NCBI RefSeq assembly: GCF_051020765.1
Contig: NW_027469227.1
Span: 248,001 to 312,000, forward strand
Direction of reading: 5' to 3'
Origin: Lasioglossum baleicum
Lineage: Eukaryota > Arthropoda > Insecta > Hymenoptera > Halictidae
Length of the DNA: 64,000 nucleotides
In this document: positions 1-12,862 of the stretch, piece after piece
How the letters are laid out: each line of letters starts with the position of its first letter
Position numbering within the stretch: the first letter of the stretch is position 1
Translations under genes and position numbers: made by a program
The notes under the pieces: model-generated
Told to the model about the DNA's origin: nothing
Databases searched by the model: none
What the model saw: the letters and a program-made list of their open reading frames with translations, nothing else

Positions 1-1183
1 TTGATTCGTTCGCGTCGTTGAGTTTCGCGAGGCGATTGAACTCGATGTTGTTCCGTGATCGTAAATCGCCTTCGAATTTGATCGAGTCTGTATGAATGTA
101 AGTAAGCGAAAAGGCGCGATCTTTGGAACGCAAGAGGGGTTGCTGATCCCTTTCGATAATCTTGGTTGGAACGTATGCGTGCATTTGATACTATGCGTGC
201 GGACCCGATAACGGCGATCCGTGTTGATCTGTATTAGTGACTCGTCTTGTCTTATAGAGCAAGAAGTCTGTAGTACTTCGCTTGTATTTGTAAGATACAA
301 GAAGTACGGCTTGCTTGAAACACTGACTGAGAACTGTATTCGACTGCTTGGAAGATTCGATGGTATCGATCATTCGAAAGCTAGAAACGAATTAACAGTC
401 CTCGTCTCGAGTGCTCAATCCGCCAGAGGAAGAGGTTGACCTTTGACAAGGAAAGGGAAGTAGAGTCCATTGTAATGAGGAAAAGAGCTGTCCGGATGAT
501 TCAAATATAATTGCGCGTATCGGAAGTTCGATCGATCGTGAAGCTCGTGAGGATATCATTCGTGATGTCTTATTTCGTAATAGGATATGCGATTGTGTGC
601 GATGACTTGAATCGTTTCGAGAATGCGACGAATTGTCCGGCATGGCGGTGCGTTTAATAATCGCGAGGTGTGATGTAAACCAGAGCGCGATGGTTGTCGT
701 ACGTTTCCACCAAATGAGCTTACACGGCTTGTAGTTTTCGTCGGTAGTCGTAAATGTCTCGATCGTTGATTTGGCCTTTACGGAAATACACTTTATGATG
801 TTATGGGTGTACGTAGACAGCGCGAGCGAGTCGTTCGTGATTCTCGCGTATGTTATTCGAAGGTTAATCTAATGTTGCAAACAATTGTGCCGTGTCCGCG
901 ATTACGTCGTTGTATGAAACGGTCGCGGCTTCGCGTTCGGTCTCGTTTTCGTTCTTGTTGAATTCTTCGCAATGTCCGAATTCGTCTTGAATATCGTTGA
1001 GGAAGCCGATTGTTTCCTCCAGCGTTTGACGCGTTCGCGAAGTTGTTCACGTCACGTTCCGTGGTGGAATCTCGAAACTCTTCGAGGTAGTTTGCGATGA
1101 TCGTTATTTGTGACTATAAAGACAAGTCGTTCTGCTTTAAAATGCGGATACTCGCGTTGGCTCGTTTCGTACGCGTTAGCCAT
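1..1183 (-). pseudogene. Broken gag-like region of the retroelement
   Basis: No intact reading frame survives. A candidate start ATG at 1183-1181 opens 43 codons ending at TGA 1054-1052. A second frame carries a segment at about 1110-1030 containing the residues NYLEEF. A third frame, 1028-864 (54 codons then TAA), is strongly acidic and contains FLNDIQDEFG and TAQLF, the style of the helical N-terminal part of BEL/Pao Gag. Near the left edge (about 76-2) another in-frame stretch contains NNIEFN, reminiscent of the later part of such Gags, ahead of the leucine-rich region. At least one frameshift is needed near 1028-1050. The open stretches at 853-1050, 392-643 and 191-373 on this strand are out-of-frame or partial shadows of the remnant. 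Homology is inferred by eye, so family confidence is moderate. Loss of function is clear. Confidence 0.45.
273..307. repeat. Inverted repeat within gag remnant
   Basis: The inner arms CTTGTAT (281-287) and ATACAAG (295-301) flank a 7-nt loop. The outer arms GTACTT (273-278) and AAGTAC (302-307) extend the stem past a 2-nt bulge. The potential for a hairpin is visible. No function is implied. Confidence 0.5.
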
Positions 1184-1511
1184 TGTAATTCTCGTAACGC
1201 GTGTGAATATGAGAAATTGCCAATTGTGTGAGAGTTCCTGATTAGTAAATTCAATAACGTGTCTACCTTGTACTGATGTGGTTCGAATGCGAATGATTCT
1301 GATAGTATGTTGTGTTCGAATGAGTCTCGGCGTCGACGACTGTTTAGAATGGCTTCTCGGCGACGATGTGTGTTACTGCGGCTAAGGCTGGTTGCTTCCT
1401 TTAACGTGGTTGCGTGAACTGACGGATGCTGCAGACCACTGTTCGAATGTCTTGTACATTATTGTTTGTGCACGATTGTCTTTTGCACGAACTGCACTCA
1501 CTAGGCCGCTG

Positions 1512-1529
1512 ATCCGGCTCGAAGGACCA
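1512..1529 (-). other. Candidate primer binding site
   Basis: On the - strand this reads TGGTCCTTCGAGCCGGAT. It is complementary to a tRNA 3' end: the + strand ends in ACCA, preceded by a CTCGA stretch like the T-psi-C loop and stem. It starts 3 nt inside the proposed LTR end, the spacing expected for reverse-transcriptase priming. I do not assign the tRNA species. Confidence 0.5.
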
Positions 1530-1694
1530 AAATGTTTAGCCGCGGAACTGTGGGTTCACGACTGTTCCGGATCACTGCCCGCCAAGTTAATCTTGGGCAG
1601 CTAGTTCAAATGATAGAATGATCGCAAAAGACAATAATTGATTCGCTTGACTTGATATCGCATGAATACGTTAATGGAAGCGTTTCGTCCCGGA

Positions 1695-1732
1695 CCTGCT
1701 AGTGGACTCGTCAGTAAGGCTGATCTAGCAGG
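1695..1732. repeat. Inverted repeat in LTR, 8-bp arms, 22-nt loop
   Basis: The arms are CCTGCTAG (1695-1702) and CTAGCAGG (1725-1732), perfect complements separated by 22 nt. It is the first of three LTR hairpins with the same loop length. Confidence 0.55.
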
Positions 1733-1921
1733 CCCTGCCTTATACGCGCGCAGATGATAATATGAGGATTCGCGTTTGTAATTGAACGCACGCGAGGGAT
1801 CTCGATTGATTTGATCCGGTTCGCGAGGGATTTCGACCGACGCGATCCCGGTTTGTCGGATGTCCTGATCACTGGACGACGAACTACCGTGATGCTAACT
1901 TTGCACATGTTATGAACGATT

Positions 1922-1953
1922 GACAAGACAACGGCTCGTGCGTTGTACTTGTC
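1922..1953. repeat. Strong 12-bp hairpin with one bulge in LTR
   Basis: GACAAG plus ACAACG (1922-1933) pair with CGTTGT (1941-1946) and CTTGTC (1948-1953) around a 7-nt loop, with a single unpaired A at 1947. It is the most stable-looking fold in the left flank. It could be an RNA structure in the LTR transcript or a terminator-like fold. Nothing in the sequence decides between these. Confidence 0.55.
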
Positions 1954-1959
1954 TACCCG

Positions 1960-2024
1960 AGGACTGGAGAATGTCACGGCGTTAGAGCGTAAAACTCAAC
2001 TGAGCGATTTCGTCTTCCAGTCCT
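1960..2024. repeat. Inverted repeat in LTR, 9-bp arms, 47-nt loop
   Basis: AGGACTGGA (1960-1968) is the exact reverse complement of TCCAGTCCT (2016-2024). It starts 7 nt after the 1922-1953 hairpin. Confidence 0.5.
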
Positions 2025-2065
2025 GGCGCGATGCTCGTTGGATTCTCGAATATGAAATAAGATGC

Positions 2066-2105
2066 ACTGATTGGTTCCTGCAGAAAGTTGCATTTCCCAA
2101 TCAGT
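2066..2105. repeat. Inverted repeat in LTR, 9-bp arms, 22-nt loop
   Basis: ACTGATTGG (2066-2074) pairs with CCAATCAGT (2097-2105). The right arm contains a CCAAT-box-like sequence on the + strand and the left arm carries it on the - strand, so a promoter role is possible but unproven. Confidence 0.55.
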
Positions 2106-2125
2106 ACACACTTTGACTCCTAGGA

Positions 2126-2165
2126 CCTCCTTCCCGTAGCTCAGAATGAGGCCCTAGGAAGGAGG
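2126..2165. repeat. Inverted repeat in LTR, 9-bp arms, 22-nt loop
   Basis: CCTCCTTCC (2126-2134) pairs with GGAAGGAGG (2157-2165). A CCTAGG palindrome or near-palindrome sits beside each arm. It lies 20 nt beyond the 2066-2105 hairpin and has the same loop length. Confidence 0.55.
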
Positions 2166-2311
2166 AGTGGGGCGAGATCTTACTCGGTCGACGACACGAC
2201 GGTTCCAGGTAATTCGAGACCCTGCGTAACGGTCGCGGACGGTCCTTCGGAGGAACAAAATTTATGACACCGTGTAATTTCGAGGGTGTAGAAAAAACTG
2301 AACGTTAAACA

Positions 2312-2432
2312 GATGCCTTGACTGGTCGCCGAATGACCCTAGTTGTTTAATCCTTGAGGAGGATATTTAGGCACGTTCGCATCATAAATCCTGTCCGAAG
2401 GAAACCTACGAATTCTATTCCGGTACGACGGA
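2312..2432. other. Unique junction between LTR and satellite
   Basis: These 121 bp lie outside the proposed LTR and end in a run rich in CGG/ACG directly before the first heptamer. I see no gene, promoter or repeat here. The stretch at 2373-2387 (ACGTTCGCATCATAA) resembles the variant units of the array but is out of register with it, so it may be chance. Confidence 0.5.
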
Positions 2433-2971
2433 ACACATAACGCATAACGCATAACGCATAACGCATAACGCATAACGCATAACGCATAACGCATAACGCA
2501 TAACGCATAACGCATAACGCATAACGCATAACGCAGAACGCATAACGCATAACGCAGAACGCATAACGCATAACGCATAACGCATAACGCATAACGCATA
2601 ACGCATAACGCATAACGCATAACGCATAACGCATAACGCATAACGCATAACGCATAACGCATAACGCATAACGCATAACGCATAACGCATAACGCATAAC
2701 GCATAACGCATAACGCATAACGCATAACGCATAACGCATAACGCATAACGCATAACGCATAACGCTTAACGCATAACGCATAACGCATAACGCATAACGC
2801 ATAACGCATAACGCATAACGCATAACGCATAACGCATAACGCATAACGCATAACGCATAACGCATAACGCATAACGCATAACGCATAACGCATAACGCAT
2901 AACGCATAACGCATAACGCATAACGCATAACGCATAACGCATAACGCATAACGCATAACGCATAACGCATA

Positions 2972-3538
2972 ACGTTCAATGAAAAAGTCATAACGCATAA
3001 CGCATATCTCATAACCCGTAAAGCACAACGCATAACACATAACGCATAACGCATAACACATAACGCATAACGCATAACGCATAACGCATAACGCATAACG
3101 CATAACGCATAACGCATAACGCATAACACATAACGCATAACGCATATCGCATAACTTATAACGCTTAACGCATAACGCATAACGCGTAACGCGTAACGCA
3201 TAACGCATAACGCATAACGCATAACGCATAACGCATAACGCATAACGCATAACGCATAACGCATAACGCATAACGCATAACGCATAACGCATAACGCATA
3301 ACGCATAACGCATAACACATAACGCATAACGGATAACGCATGACGCATAACGCATAACGCATAACGCATAACGCATAACGCATAACGCATAACGCATAAC
3401 GCATAACGCATAACGCATAACGCATAACGCATAACGCATAACGCATAACGTTCAATGAAAAAGTCATAACGCATAACGCATATCGCATAACCCGTAAAGC
3501 ACAACGCATAACACATAACGCATAACGCATCACACATA
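2972..3538. repeat. A-block dimer 1 (476-bp period)
   Basis: An A-tailed copy (core 2975) is followed by an ACGCATC-tailed alpha copy (core 3451), 68 units apart. It is the first higher-order dimer of the array, 539 bp from the array start. Confidence 0.75.
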
Positions 3539-4455
3539 ACGCATAACGCATAACGCATAACGCATAACGCATAACGCATAACGCATAACGCATAACGCAT
3601 AACGCATAACGCATAACGCATAACGCATAACGCATAACGCATAACGCATAACGCATAACGCATAACGCATAACGCATAACACATAACGCATAACGCATAT
3701 CGCATAACGTATAACGCTTAACGCATAACGCATAACGCGTAACGCGTAACGCATAACGCCTAACGCATAACGCATAACGCGTAACGCATAACGCATAACG
3801 CATAACGCATAACGCATAACGCATAACGCATAACGCATAACGCATAACGCATAACGCATAACGCATAACGCATAACGCATAACGCATAACGCATAACGCA
3901 TAACGCATAACGCATAACGCATAACGCATAACGCATAACGCATAACGCATAACGCATAACGCATAACGCATAACGCATAACGCATAACGCATAACGCATA
4001 ACGCATAACGCATAACGCATAACGCATAACGCATAACGCATAACGCATAACGCATAACGCATAACGCATAACGCATAACGCATAACGCATAACGCATAAC
4101 GCATAACGCATAACGCATAACGCATAACGCATAACGCATAACGCATAACGCATAACGCATAACGCATAACGCATAACGCATAACGCATAACGCATAACGC
4201 ATAACGCATAACGCATAACGCATAACGCATAACGCATAACGCATAACGCATAACGCATAACGCATAACGCATAACGCATAACGCATAACGCATAACGCAT
4301 AACGCATAACGCATAACGCATAACGCATAACGCATAACGCATAACGCATAACGCATAACGCATAACGCATAACGCATAACGCATAACGCATAACGCATAA
4401 CGCATAACGCATAACGCATAACGCATAACGCATAACGCATATCGCATAACGCATA

Positions 4456-4987
4456 ACGTTCAATGAAAAAGTCATAACGCATAACGCATATCGCATAACC
4501 CGTAAAGCACAACGCATAACACATAACGCATAACGCATAACACATAACGCATAACGCATAACGCATAACGCATACCGCATAACGCATAACGCATAACGCA
4601 TAACACATAACGCATAACGCATATCGCATAACGTATAACGCTTAACGCATAACGCATAACGCATAACGCGTAACGCGTAACGCATAACGCCTAACGCATA
4701 ACGCATAACGCATAACGCATAACGCATAACGCATAACGCATAACGCATAACGCATAACGCATAACGCATAACGCATAACGCATAACGCATAACGCATAAC
4801 GCATAACGCATAACGCATAACGCATAACGCATAACGCATAACGCATAACGCATAACGCATAACGCATAACGCATAACGCATAACGCATAACGCATAACGT
4901 TCAATGAAAAAGTCATAACGCATAACGCATATCGCATAACCCGTAAAGCACAACGCATAACACATAACGCATAACGCATCACACATA
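4456..4987. repeat. A-block dimer 2 (441-bp period)
   Basis: The copies have cores at 4459 (A2 type) and 4900 (beta tail), 63 units apart. It is the only place in zone I where an A2 copy occurs. Confidence 0.7.
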
Positions 4988-6303
4988 ACGCATAACACAT
5001 AACGCATAACGCATAACGCATAACGCATAACGCATAACGCATAACGCATAACGCATAACGCATAACGCATAACGCATAACGCATAACGCATAACGCATAA
5101 CGCATAACGCATAACGCATAACACATAACGCATAACGCATATCGCATAACGTATAACGCTTAACGCATAACGCATAACGCGTAACGCGTAACGCATAACG
5201 CCTAACGCATAACGCATAACGCATAACGCATAACGCATAACGCATAACGCATAACGCATAACGCATAACGCATAACGCATAACGCATAACGCATAACGCA
5301 TAACGCATAACGCATAACGCATAACGCATAACGCATAACGCATAACGCATAACGCATAACGCATAACGCATAACGCATAACGCATAACGCATAACGCATA
5401 ACGCATAACGCATAACGCATAACGCATAACGCATAACGCATAACGCATAACGCATAACGCATAACGCATAACGCATAACGCATAACGCATAACGCATAAC
5501 GCATAACGCATAACGCATAACGCATAACGCATAACGCATAACGCATAACGCATAACGCATAACGCATAACGCATAACGCATAACGCATAACGCATAACGC
5601 ATAACGCATAACGCATAACGCATAACGCATAACGCATAACGCATAACGCATAACGCATAACGCATAACGCATAACGCATAACGCATAACGCATAACGCAT
5701 AACGCATAACGCATAACGCATAACGCATAACGCATAACGCATAACGCATAACGCATAACGCATAACGCATAACGCATAACGCATAACGCATAACGCATAA
5801 CGCATAACGCATAACGCATAACGCATAACGCATAACGCATAACGCATAACGCATAACGCATAACGCATAACGCATAACGCATAACGCATAACGCATAACG
5901 CATAACGCATAACGCATGACGCATAACGCATGACGCATAACCCATAACGCATAACGCATAACGCATAACGCATAACGCATAACGCATAACGCATAACGCA
6001 TAACGCATAACGCATAACGCATAACGCATAACGCATAACGCATAACGCATAACGCATAACGCATAACGCATAACGAATAACGCATATCGCATAACGTATA
6101 ACGCTTAACGCATAACGCATAACGCATAACGCATAACGCATAACGCATAACGCATAACGCATAACGCATAACGCATAACGCATAACGCTTAACGCATAAC
6201 GCATAACGCATAACGCATAACGCATAACGCATAACGCATAACGCATAACGCATAACGCATAACGCATAACGCATAACGCATAACGCATAACGCATAACGC
6301 ATA

Positions 6304-6828
6304 ACGTTCAATGAAAAAGTCATAACGCATAACGCATATCGCATAACCCGTAAAGCACAACGCATAACACATAACGCATAACGCATAACACATAACGCAT
6401 AACGCATAACGCATAACGCATAACGCATAACGCATAACGCATAACGCATAACGCATAACACATAACGCATAACGCATATCGCATAACGTATAACGCTTAA
6501 CGCATAACGCATAACGCGTAACGCGTAACGCATAACGCATAACGCATAACGCATAACGCATAACGCATAACGCATAACGCATAACGCATAAGGCATAACG
6601 CATAACGCATAACGCATAACGGATAACGCATAACGCATAACGCATAACGCATAACGCATAACGCATAACGCATAACGCATAACGCATAACGCATAACGCA
6701 TAACGCATAACGCATAACGCATAACGCATAACGCATAACGTTCAATGAAAAAGTCATAACGCATAACGCATATCGCATAACCCGTAAAGCACAACGCATA
6801 ACACATAACGCATAACGCATCACACATA
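6304..6828. repeat. A-block dimer 3 (434-bp period)
   Basis: Cores at 6307 and 6741 are 62 units apart. The AAGGCATA marker lies 283 bp after the first core. It shares its total length with dimers 4 and 6. Confidence 0.75.
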
Positions 6829-8214
6829 ACGCATAACGCATAACGCATAACGCATAACGCATAACGCACAACGCATAACGCATAACGCATAACGCATAAC
6901 ACATAACGCATAACGCATATCGCATAACGTATAACGCTTAACGCATAACGCGTAACGCGTAACGCGTAACGCATAACGCATAACGCATAACGCATAACGC
7001 ATAACGCATAACGCATAACGCATAACGCATAACGCATAACGCATAACGCATAACGCATAACGCATAACGCATAACGCATAACGCATAACGCATAACGCAT
7101 AACGCATAACGCATAACGCATAACGCATAACGCATAACGCATAACGCATAACGCATAACGCATAACGCATAACGCATAACGCATAACGCATGACGCATGA
7201 CGCATAACGCATGACGCATAACGCATAACGCATAACGCATAACGCATAACGCATAACGCATAACGCATAACGCATAACGCATAACGCATAACGCATAACA
7301 CATAACGCATAACGCATATCGCATAACGTATAACGCTTAACGCATAACGCATAACGCGTAACGCGTAACGCATAACGCATAACGCATAACGCATAACGCA
7401 TAACGCATAACGCATAACGCATAACGCATAACGCATAACGCATAACGCATAAGGCATAACGCATAACGCATAACGCATAACGGATAACGCATAACGCTTA
7501 ACGCATAACGCATAACGCATAACGCATAACGCATAACGCATAACGCATAACGCATAACGCATAACGCATAACGCATAACGCATAACGCATAACGCATAAC
7601 GCATAACGCATAACGCATAACGCATATCGCATAACGTATAACGCTTAACGCATAACGCATAACGCATAACGCATAACGCATAACGCATAACGCGTAACGC
7701 ATAACGGATAACGCATAACGGATAACGCATGGTGCATAACGCATAACGCATAACGCATAACGCATAACGCATAACGCATAACGCATAACGCATAACGCAT
7801 AACGCATAACGCATAACGCATAACGCATAACGCATAACGCATAACGCATAACGCATAACGCATAACGCATAACGCATAACGCATAACGCATAACGCATAA
7901 CGCATAACGCATAACGCATAACGCATAACGCATAACGCATAACGCATAACGCATAACGCATAACGCATAACGCATAACGAATAACGCATATCGCATAACG
8001 TATAACGCTTAACGCATAACGCATAACGCATAACGCATAACGCATAACGCATAACGCATAACGCATAACGCATAACGCATAACGCATAACGCTTAACGCA
8101 TAACGCATAACGCATAACGCATAACGCATAACGCATAACGCATAACGCATAACGCATAACGCATAACGCATAACGCATAACGCATAACGCATAACGCATA
8201 ACGCATAACGCATA

Positions 8215-8739
8215 ACGTTCAATGAAAAAGTCATAACGCATAACGCATATCGCATAACCCGTAAAGCACAACGCATAACACATAACGCATAACGCATAAC
8301 ACATAACGCATAACGCATAACGCATAACGCATAACGCATAACGCATAACGCATAACGCATAACGCATAACACATAACGCATAACGCATATCGCATAACGT
8401 ATAACGCTTAACGCATAACGCATAACGCGTAACGCGTAACGCATAACGCATAACGCATAACGTATAACGCATAACGCATAACGCATAACGCATAACGCAT
8501 AACGCATAAGGCATAACGCATAACGCATAACGCATAACGGATAACGCATAACGCATAACGCATAACGCATAACGCATAACGCATAACGCATAACGCATAA
8601 CGCATAACGCATAACGCATAACGCATAACGCATAACGCATAACGCATAACGTTCAATGAAAAAGTCATAACGCATAACGCATATCGCATAACCCGTAAAG
8701 CACAACGCATAACACATAACGCATAACGCATCACACATA
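8215..8739. repeat. A-block dimer 4 (434-bp period)
   Basis: Cores at 8218 and 8652. The AAGGCATA marker lies 290 bp after the first core, one heptamer further than in dimer 3, although the total period is the same. An ACGTATA unit near 8460 is private to this copy. Confidence 0.75.
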
Positions 8740-11700
8740 ACGCATAACGCATAACGCATAACGCATAACGCATAACGCACAACGCATAACGCATAACGCA
8801 TAACGCATAACACATAACGCATAACGCATATCGCATAACGTATAACGCTTAACGCATAACGCGTAACGCGTAACGCGTAACGCATAACGCATAACGCATA
8901 ACGCATAACGCATAACGCATAACGCATAACGCATAACGCATAACGCATAACGCATAACGCATAACGCATAACGCATAACGCATAACGCATAACGCATAAC
9001 GCATAACGCATAACGCATAACGCATAACGCATAACGCATAACGCATAACGCATAACGCATAACGCATAACGCATAACGCATGACGCATAACGCATGACGC
9101 ATAACGCATAACGCATAACGCATAACGCATAACGCATAACGCATAACGCATAACGCATAACGCATAACGCATAACGCATAACGCATAACGCATAACGCAT
9201 AACGCATAACGCATAACGCATAACGCATAACGCATAACGCATAACGCATAACGCATAACGCATAACGCATAACGAATAACGCATATCGCATAACGTATAA
9301 CGCTTAACGCATAACGCATAACGCATAACGCATAACGCATAACGCATAACGCATAACGCATAACGCATAACGCATAACGCATAACGCATAACGCATAACG
9401 CATAACGCATAACGCATAACGCATAACGCATAACGCATAACGCATAACGCATAACGCATAACGCATAACGCATAACGCATAACGCATAACGCATAACGTT
9501 CAATGAAAAAGTCATAACGCATAACGCATATCGCATAACCCGTAAAGCACAACGCATAACACATAACGCATAACGCATAACACATAACGCATAACGCATA
9601 ACGCATAACGCATAACGCATAACGCATAACGCATAACGCATAACGCATAACACATAACGCATAACGCATATCGCATAACGTATAACGCTTAACGCATAAC
9701 GCATAACGCGTAACGCGTAACGCATAACGCATAACGCATAACGCATAACGCATAACGCATAACGCATAACGCATAACGCATAACGCATAACGCATAACGC
9801 ATAAGGCATAACGCATAACGCATAACGCATAACGGATAACGCATAACGCTTAACGCATAACGCATAACGCATAACGCATAACGCATAACGCATAACGCAT
9901 AACGCATAACGCATAACGCATAACGCATAACGCATAACGCATAACGCATAACGCATAACGCATAACGCATATCGCATAACGTATAACGCTTAACGCATAA
10001 CGCATAACGCATAACGCATAACGCATAACGCATAACGCGTAACGCATAACGGATAACGCATAACGGATAACGCATGGTGCATAACGCATAACGCATAACG
10101 CATAACGCATAACGCATAACGCATAACGCATAACGCATAACGCATAACGCATAACGCATAAGGCATAACGCATAACGCATAACGCATAACGCATAACGCA
10201 TAACGCATAACGCATAACGCATAACGCATAACGCATAACGCATAACGCATAACGCATAACGCATAACGCATAACGCATAACGCATAACGCATAACGCATA
10301 ACGCATAACGCATAACGCATAACGCATAACGCATAACGCATAACGCATAACGCATAACGCATAACGCATAACGCATAACGCATAACGCATAACGCATAAC
10401 GCATAACGCATAACGCATAACGCATAACGCATAACGCATAACGCATAACGCATAACGCATAACGCATAACGCATAACGCATAACGCATAACGCATAACGC
10501 ATAACGCATAACGCATAACGCATAACGCATAACGCATAACGCATAACGCATAACGCATAACGCATAACGCATAACGCATAACGCATAACGCATAACGCAT
10601 AACGCATAACGCATAACGCATAACGCATAACGCATAACGCATAACGCATAACGCATAACGCATAACGCATAACGCATAACGCATAACGCATAACGCATAA
10701 CGCATAACGCATAACGCATAACGCATAACGCATAACGCATAACGCATAACGCATAACGCATAACGCATAACGCATAACGCATAACGCATAACGCATAACG
10801 CATAACGCATAACGCATAACGCATAACGCATAACGCATAACGCATAACGCATAACGCATAACGCATAACGCATAACGCATAACGCATAACGCATAACGCA
10901 TAACGCATAACGCATAACGCATAACGCATAACGCATAACGCTTAACGCATAACGCATAACGCATAACGCATAACGCATAACGCATAACGCATAACGCATA
11001 ACGCATAACGCATAACGCATAACGTTCAATGAAAAAGTCATAACGCATAACGCATATCGCATAACCCGTAAAGCACAACGCATAACACATAACGCATAAC
11101 GCATCACACATAACACATAACGCATAACGCATAACGCATAACGCATAACACATAACGCATAACGCATATCGCATAACGTATAACGCTTAACGCATAACGC
11201 ATAACGCGTAACGCGTAACGCATAACGCCTAACGCATAACGCATAACGCATAACGCATAACGCATAACGCATAACGCATAACGCATAACGCATAACGCAT
11301 AACGCATAACGCATAACGCATAACGCATAACGCATAACGCATAACGCATAACGCATAACGCATAACGCATAACGCATAACGCATAACGCATAACGCATAA
11401 CGCATAACGCATAACGCATAACGCATAACGCATAACGCATAACGCATAACGCATAACGCATAACGCATAACGCATAACGCATAACGCATAACGCATAACG
11501 CATAACGCATAACGCATAACGCATAACGCATAACGCATAACGCATAACGCATAACGCATAACGCATAACGCATAACGCATAACGCATAACGCATAACGCA
11601 TAACGCATAACGCATAACGCATAACGCATAACGCATAACGCATAACGCATAACGCATAACGCATAACGCATAACGCATAACGCATAACGCATAACGCATA

Positions 11701-12862
11701 ACGCATAACGCATAACGCATAACGCATAACGCATAACGCATAACGCATAACGCATAACGCATAACGCATAACGCATAACGCATAACGCATAACGCATAAC
11801 GCATAACGCATAACGCATAACGCATAACGCATAACGCATAACGCATAACGCATAACGCATAACGCATAACGCATAACGCATAACGCATAACGCATAACGT
11901 TCAATGAAAAAGTCATAACGCATAACGCATATCGCATAACCCGTAAAGCACAACGCATAACACATAACGCATAACGCATCACACATAACGCATAACACAT
12001 AACGCATAACGCATAACGCATAACGCATAACGCATAACGCATAACGCATAACGCATAACGCATAACGCATAACGCATAACGCATAACGCATAACGCATAA
12101 CGCATAACGCATAACGCATAACGCATAACGCATAACGCATAACGCATAACGCATAACGCATAACGCATAACGCATAACGCATAACGCATAACGCATAACG
12201 CATAACGCATAACGCATAACGCATAACGCATAACGCATAACGCATAACGCATAACGCATAACGCATAACGCATAACGCATAACGCATAACGCATAACGCA
12301 TAACGCATAACGCATAACGCATAACGCATAACGCATAACGCATAACGCATAACGCATAACGCATAACGCATAACGCATAACGCATAACGCATAACGCATA
12401 ACGCATAACGCATAACGCATAACGCATAACGCATAACGCATAACGCATAACGCATAACGCATAACGCATAACGCATAACGCATAACGCATAACGCATAAC
12501 GCATAACGCATAACGCATAACGCATAACGCATAACGCATAACGCATAACGCATAACGCATAACGCATAACGCATAACGCATAACGCATAACGCATAACGC
12601 ATAACGCATAACGCATAACGCATAACGCATAACGCATAACGCATAACGCTTAACGCATAACGCATAACGCATAACGCATAACGCATAACGCATAACGCAT
12701 AACGCATAACGCATAACGCATAACGCATAACGCATAACGCATAACGCTTAACGCATAACGCATAACGCATAACGCATAACGCATAACGCATAACGCATAA
12801 CGCATAACGCATAACGCATAACGCATAACGCATAACGCATAACGCATAACGCATAACGCATA

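Larger units (their letters stand above)
1..2311 (-). mobile_element. Decayed BEL/Pao-like LTR retrotransposon, 5' part, antisense
   Basis: Read on the - strand, the parts come in the order expected of the 5' end of an LTR retrotransposon: a candidate 5' LTR (1533-2311), a tRNA-type primer binding site (1512-1529), a leader of about 330 nt, then a broken gag-like coding region running off the left edge. Seen directly: the TGTTTA...TAAACA ends, the primer-site-like stretch directly inside the LTR, and gag-like peptide segments in more than one frame. BEL/Pao is my family assignment from memory of primer-site and Gag style, not a search result. The pol region and the 3' LTR would lie left of position 1. 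Frameshifts and stops mean the copy is dead. A Ty3/Gypsy-type element is the main alternative. Confidence 0.5.
1533..2311 (-). repeat. Candidate 5' LTR (779 bp)
   Basis: On the + strand the segment begins TGTTTAGCC beside the primer site and ends GTTAAACA. That gives short inverted termini TGTTTA/TAAACA of the TG...CA kind. The length of 779 bp is within the range seen for BEL/Pao LTRs. The inner edge is well supported by the adjoining primer site. The outer edge (2311) rests only on the terminal inverted match, because the partner LTR and a target-site duplication are outside the window. No TATA box or polyadenylation signal stood out. Several strong inverted repeats lie inside (listed separately). 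The 70-codon + strand open frame at 1392-1604 crosses the LTR/primer-site junction and is not a gene. Confidence 0.45.

Noticed and set aside
221..439. + strand 72-codon open frame as a gene
   Set aside because: It overlaps the gag-like remnant on the other strand and the hairpin at 273-307, and has no recognisable domain.
1392..1604. + strand 70-codon open frame as a gene
   Set aside because: It runs across the candidate primer binding site and LTR edge, has no recognisable domain, and is antisense to the retroelement remnant.
1711..1977. - strand 88-codon open frame as a gene
   Set aside because: It lies wholly inside the candidate LTR and overlaps its hairpins. The translation shows no motif I recognise, and the length is within chance for this composition.
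2066..2105. CCAAT-containing inverted repeat as a confirmed promoter element
   Set aside because: A single CCAAT-like match in a 9-bp arm is weak, and no TATA box or start site is visible nearby. It was kept only as an inverted repeat.
2972..3062. A block as a small inserted mobile element
   Set aside because: The diverged core is exactly three units long, keeps 7-bp register on both sides, has no target-site duplication or terminal repeats, and can be reached from canonical units by substitutions alone.
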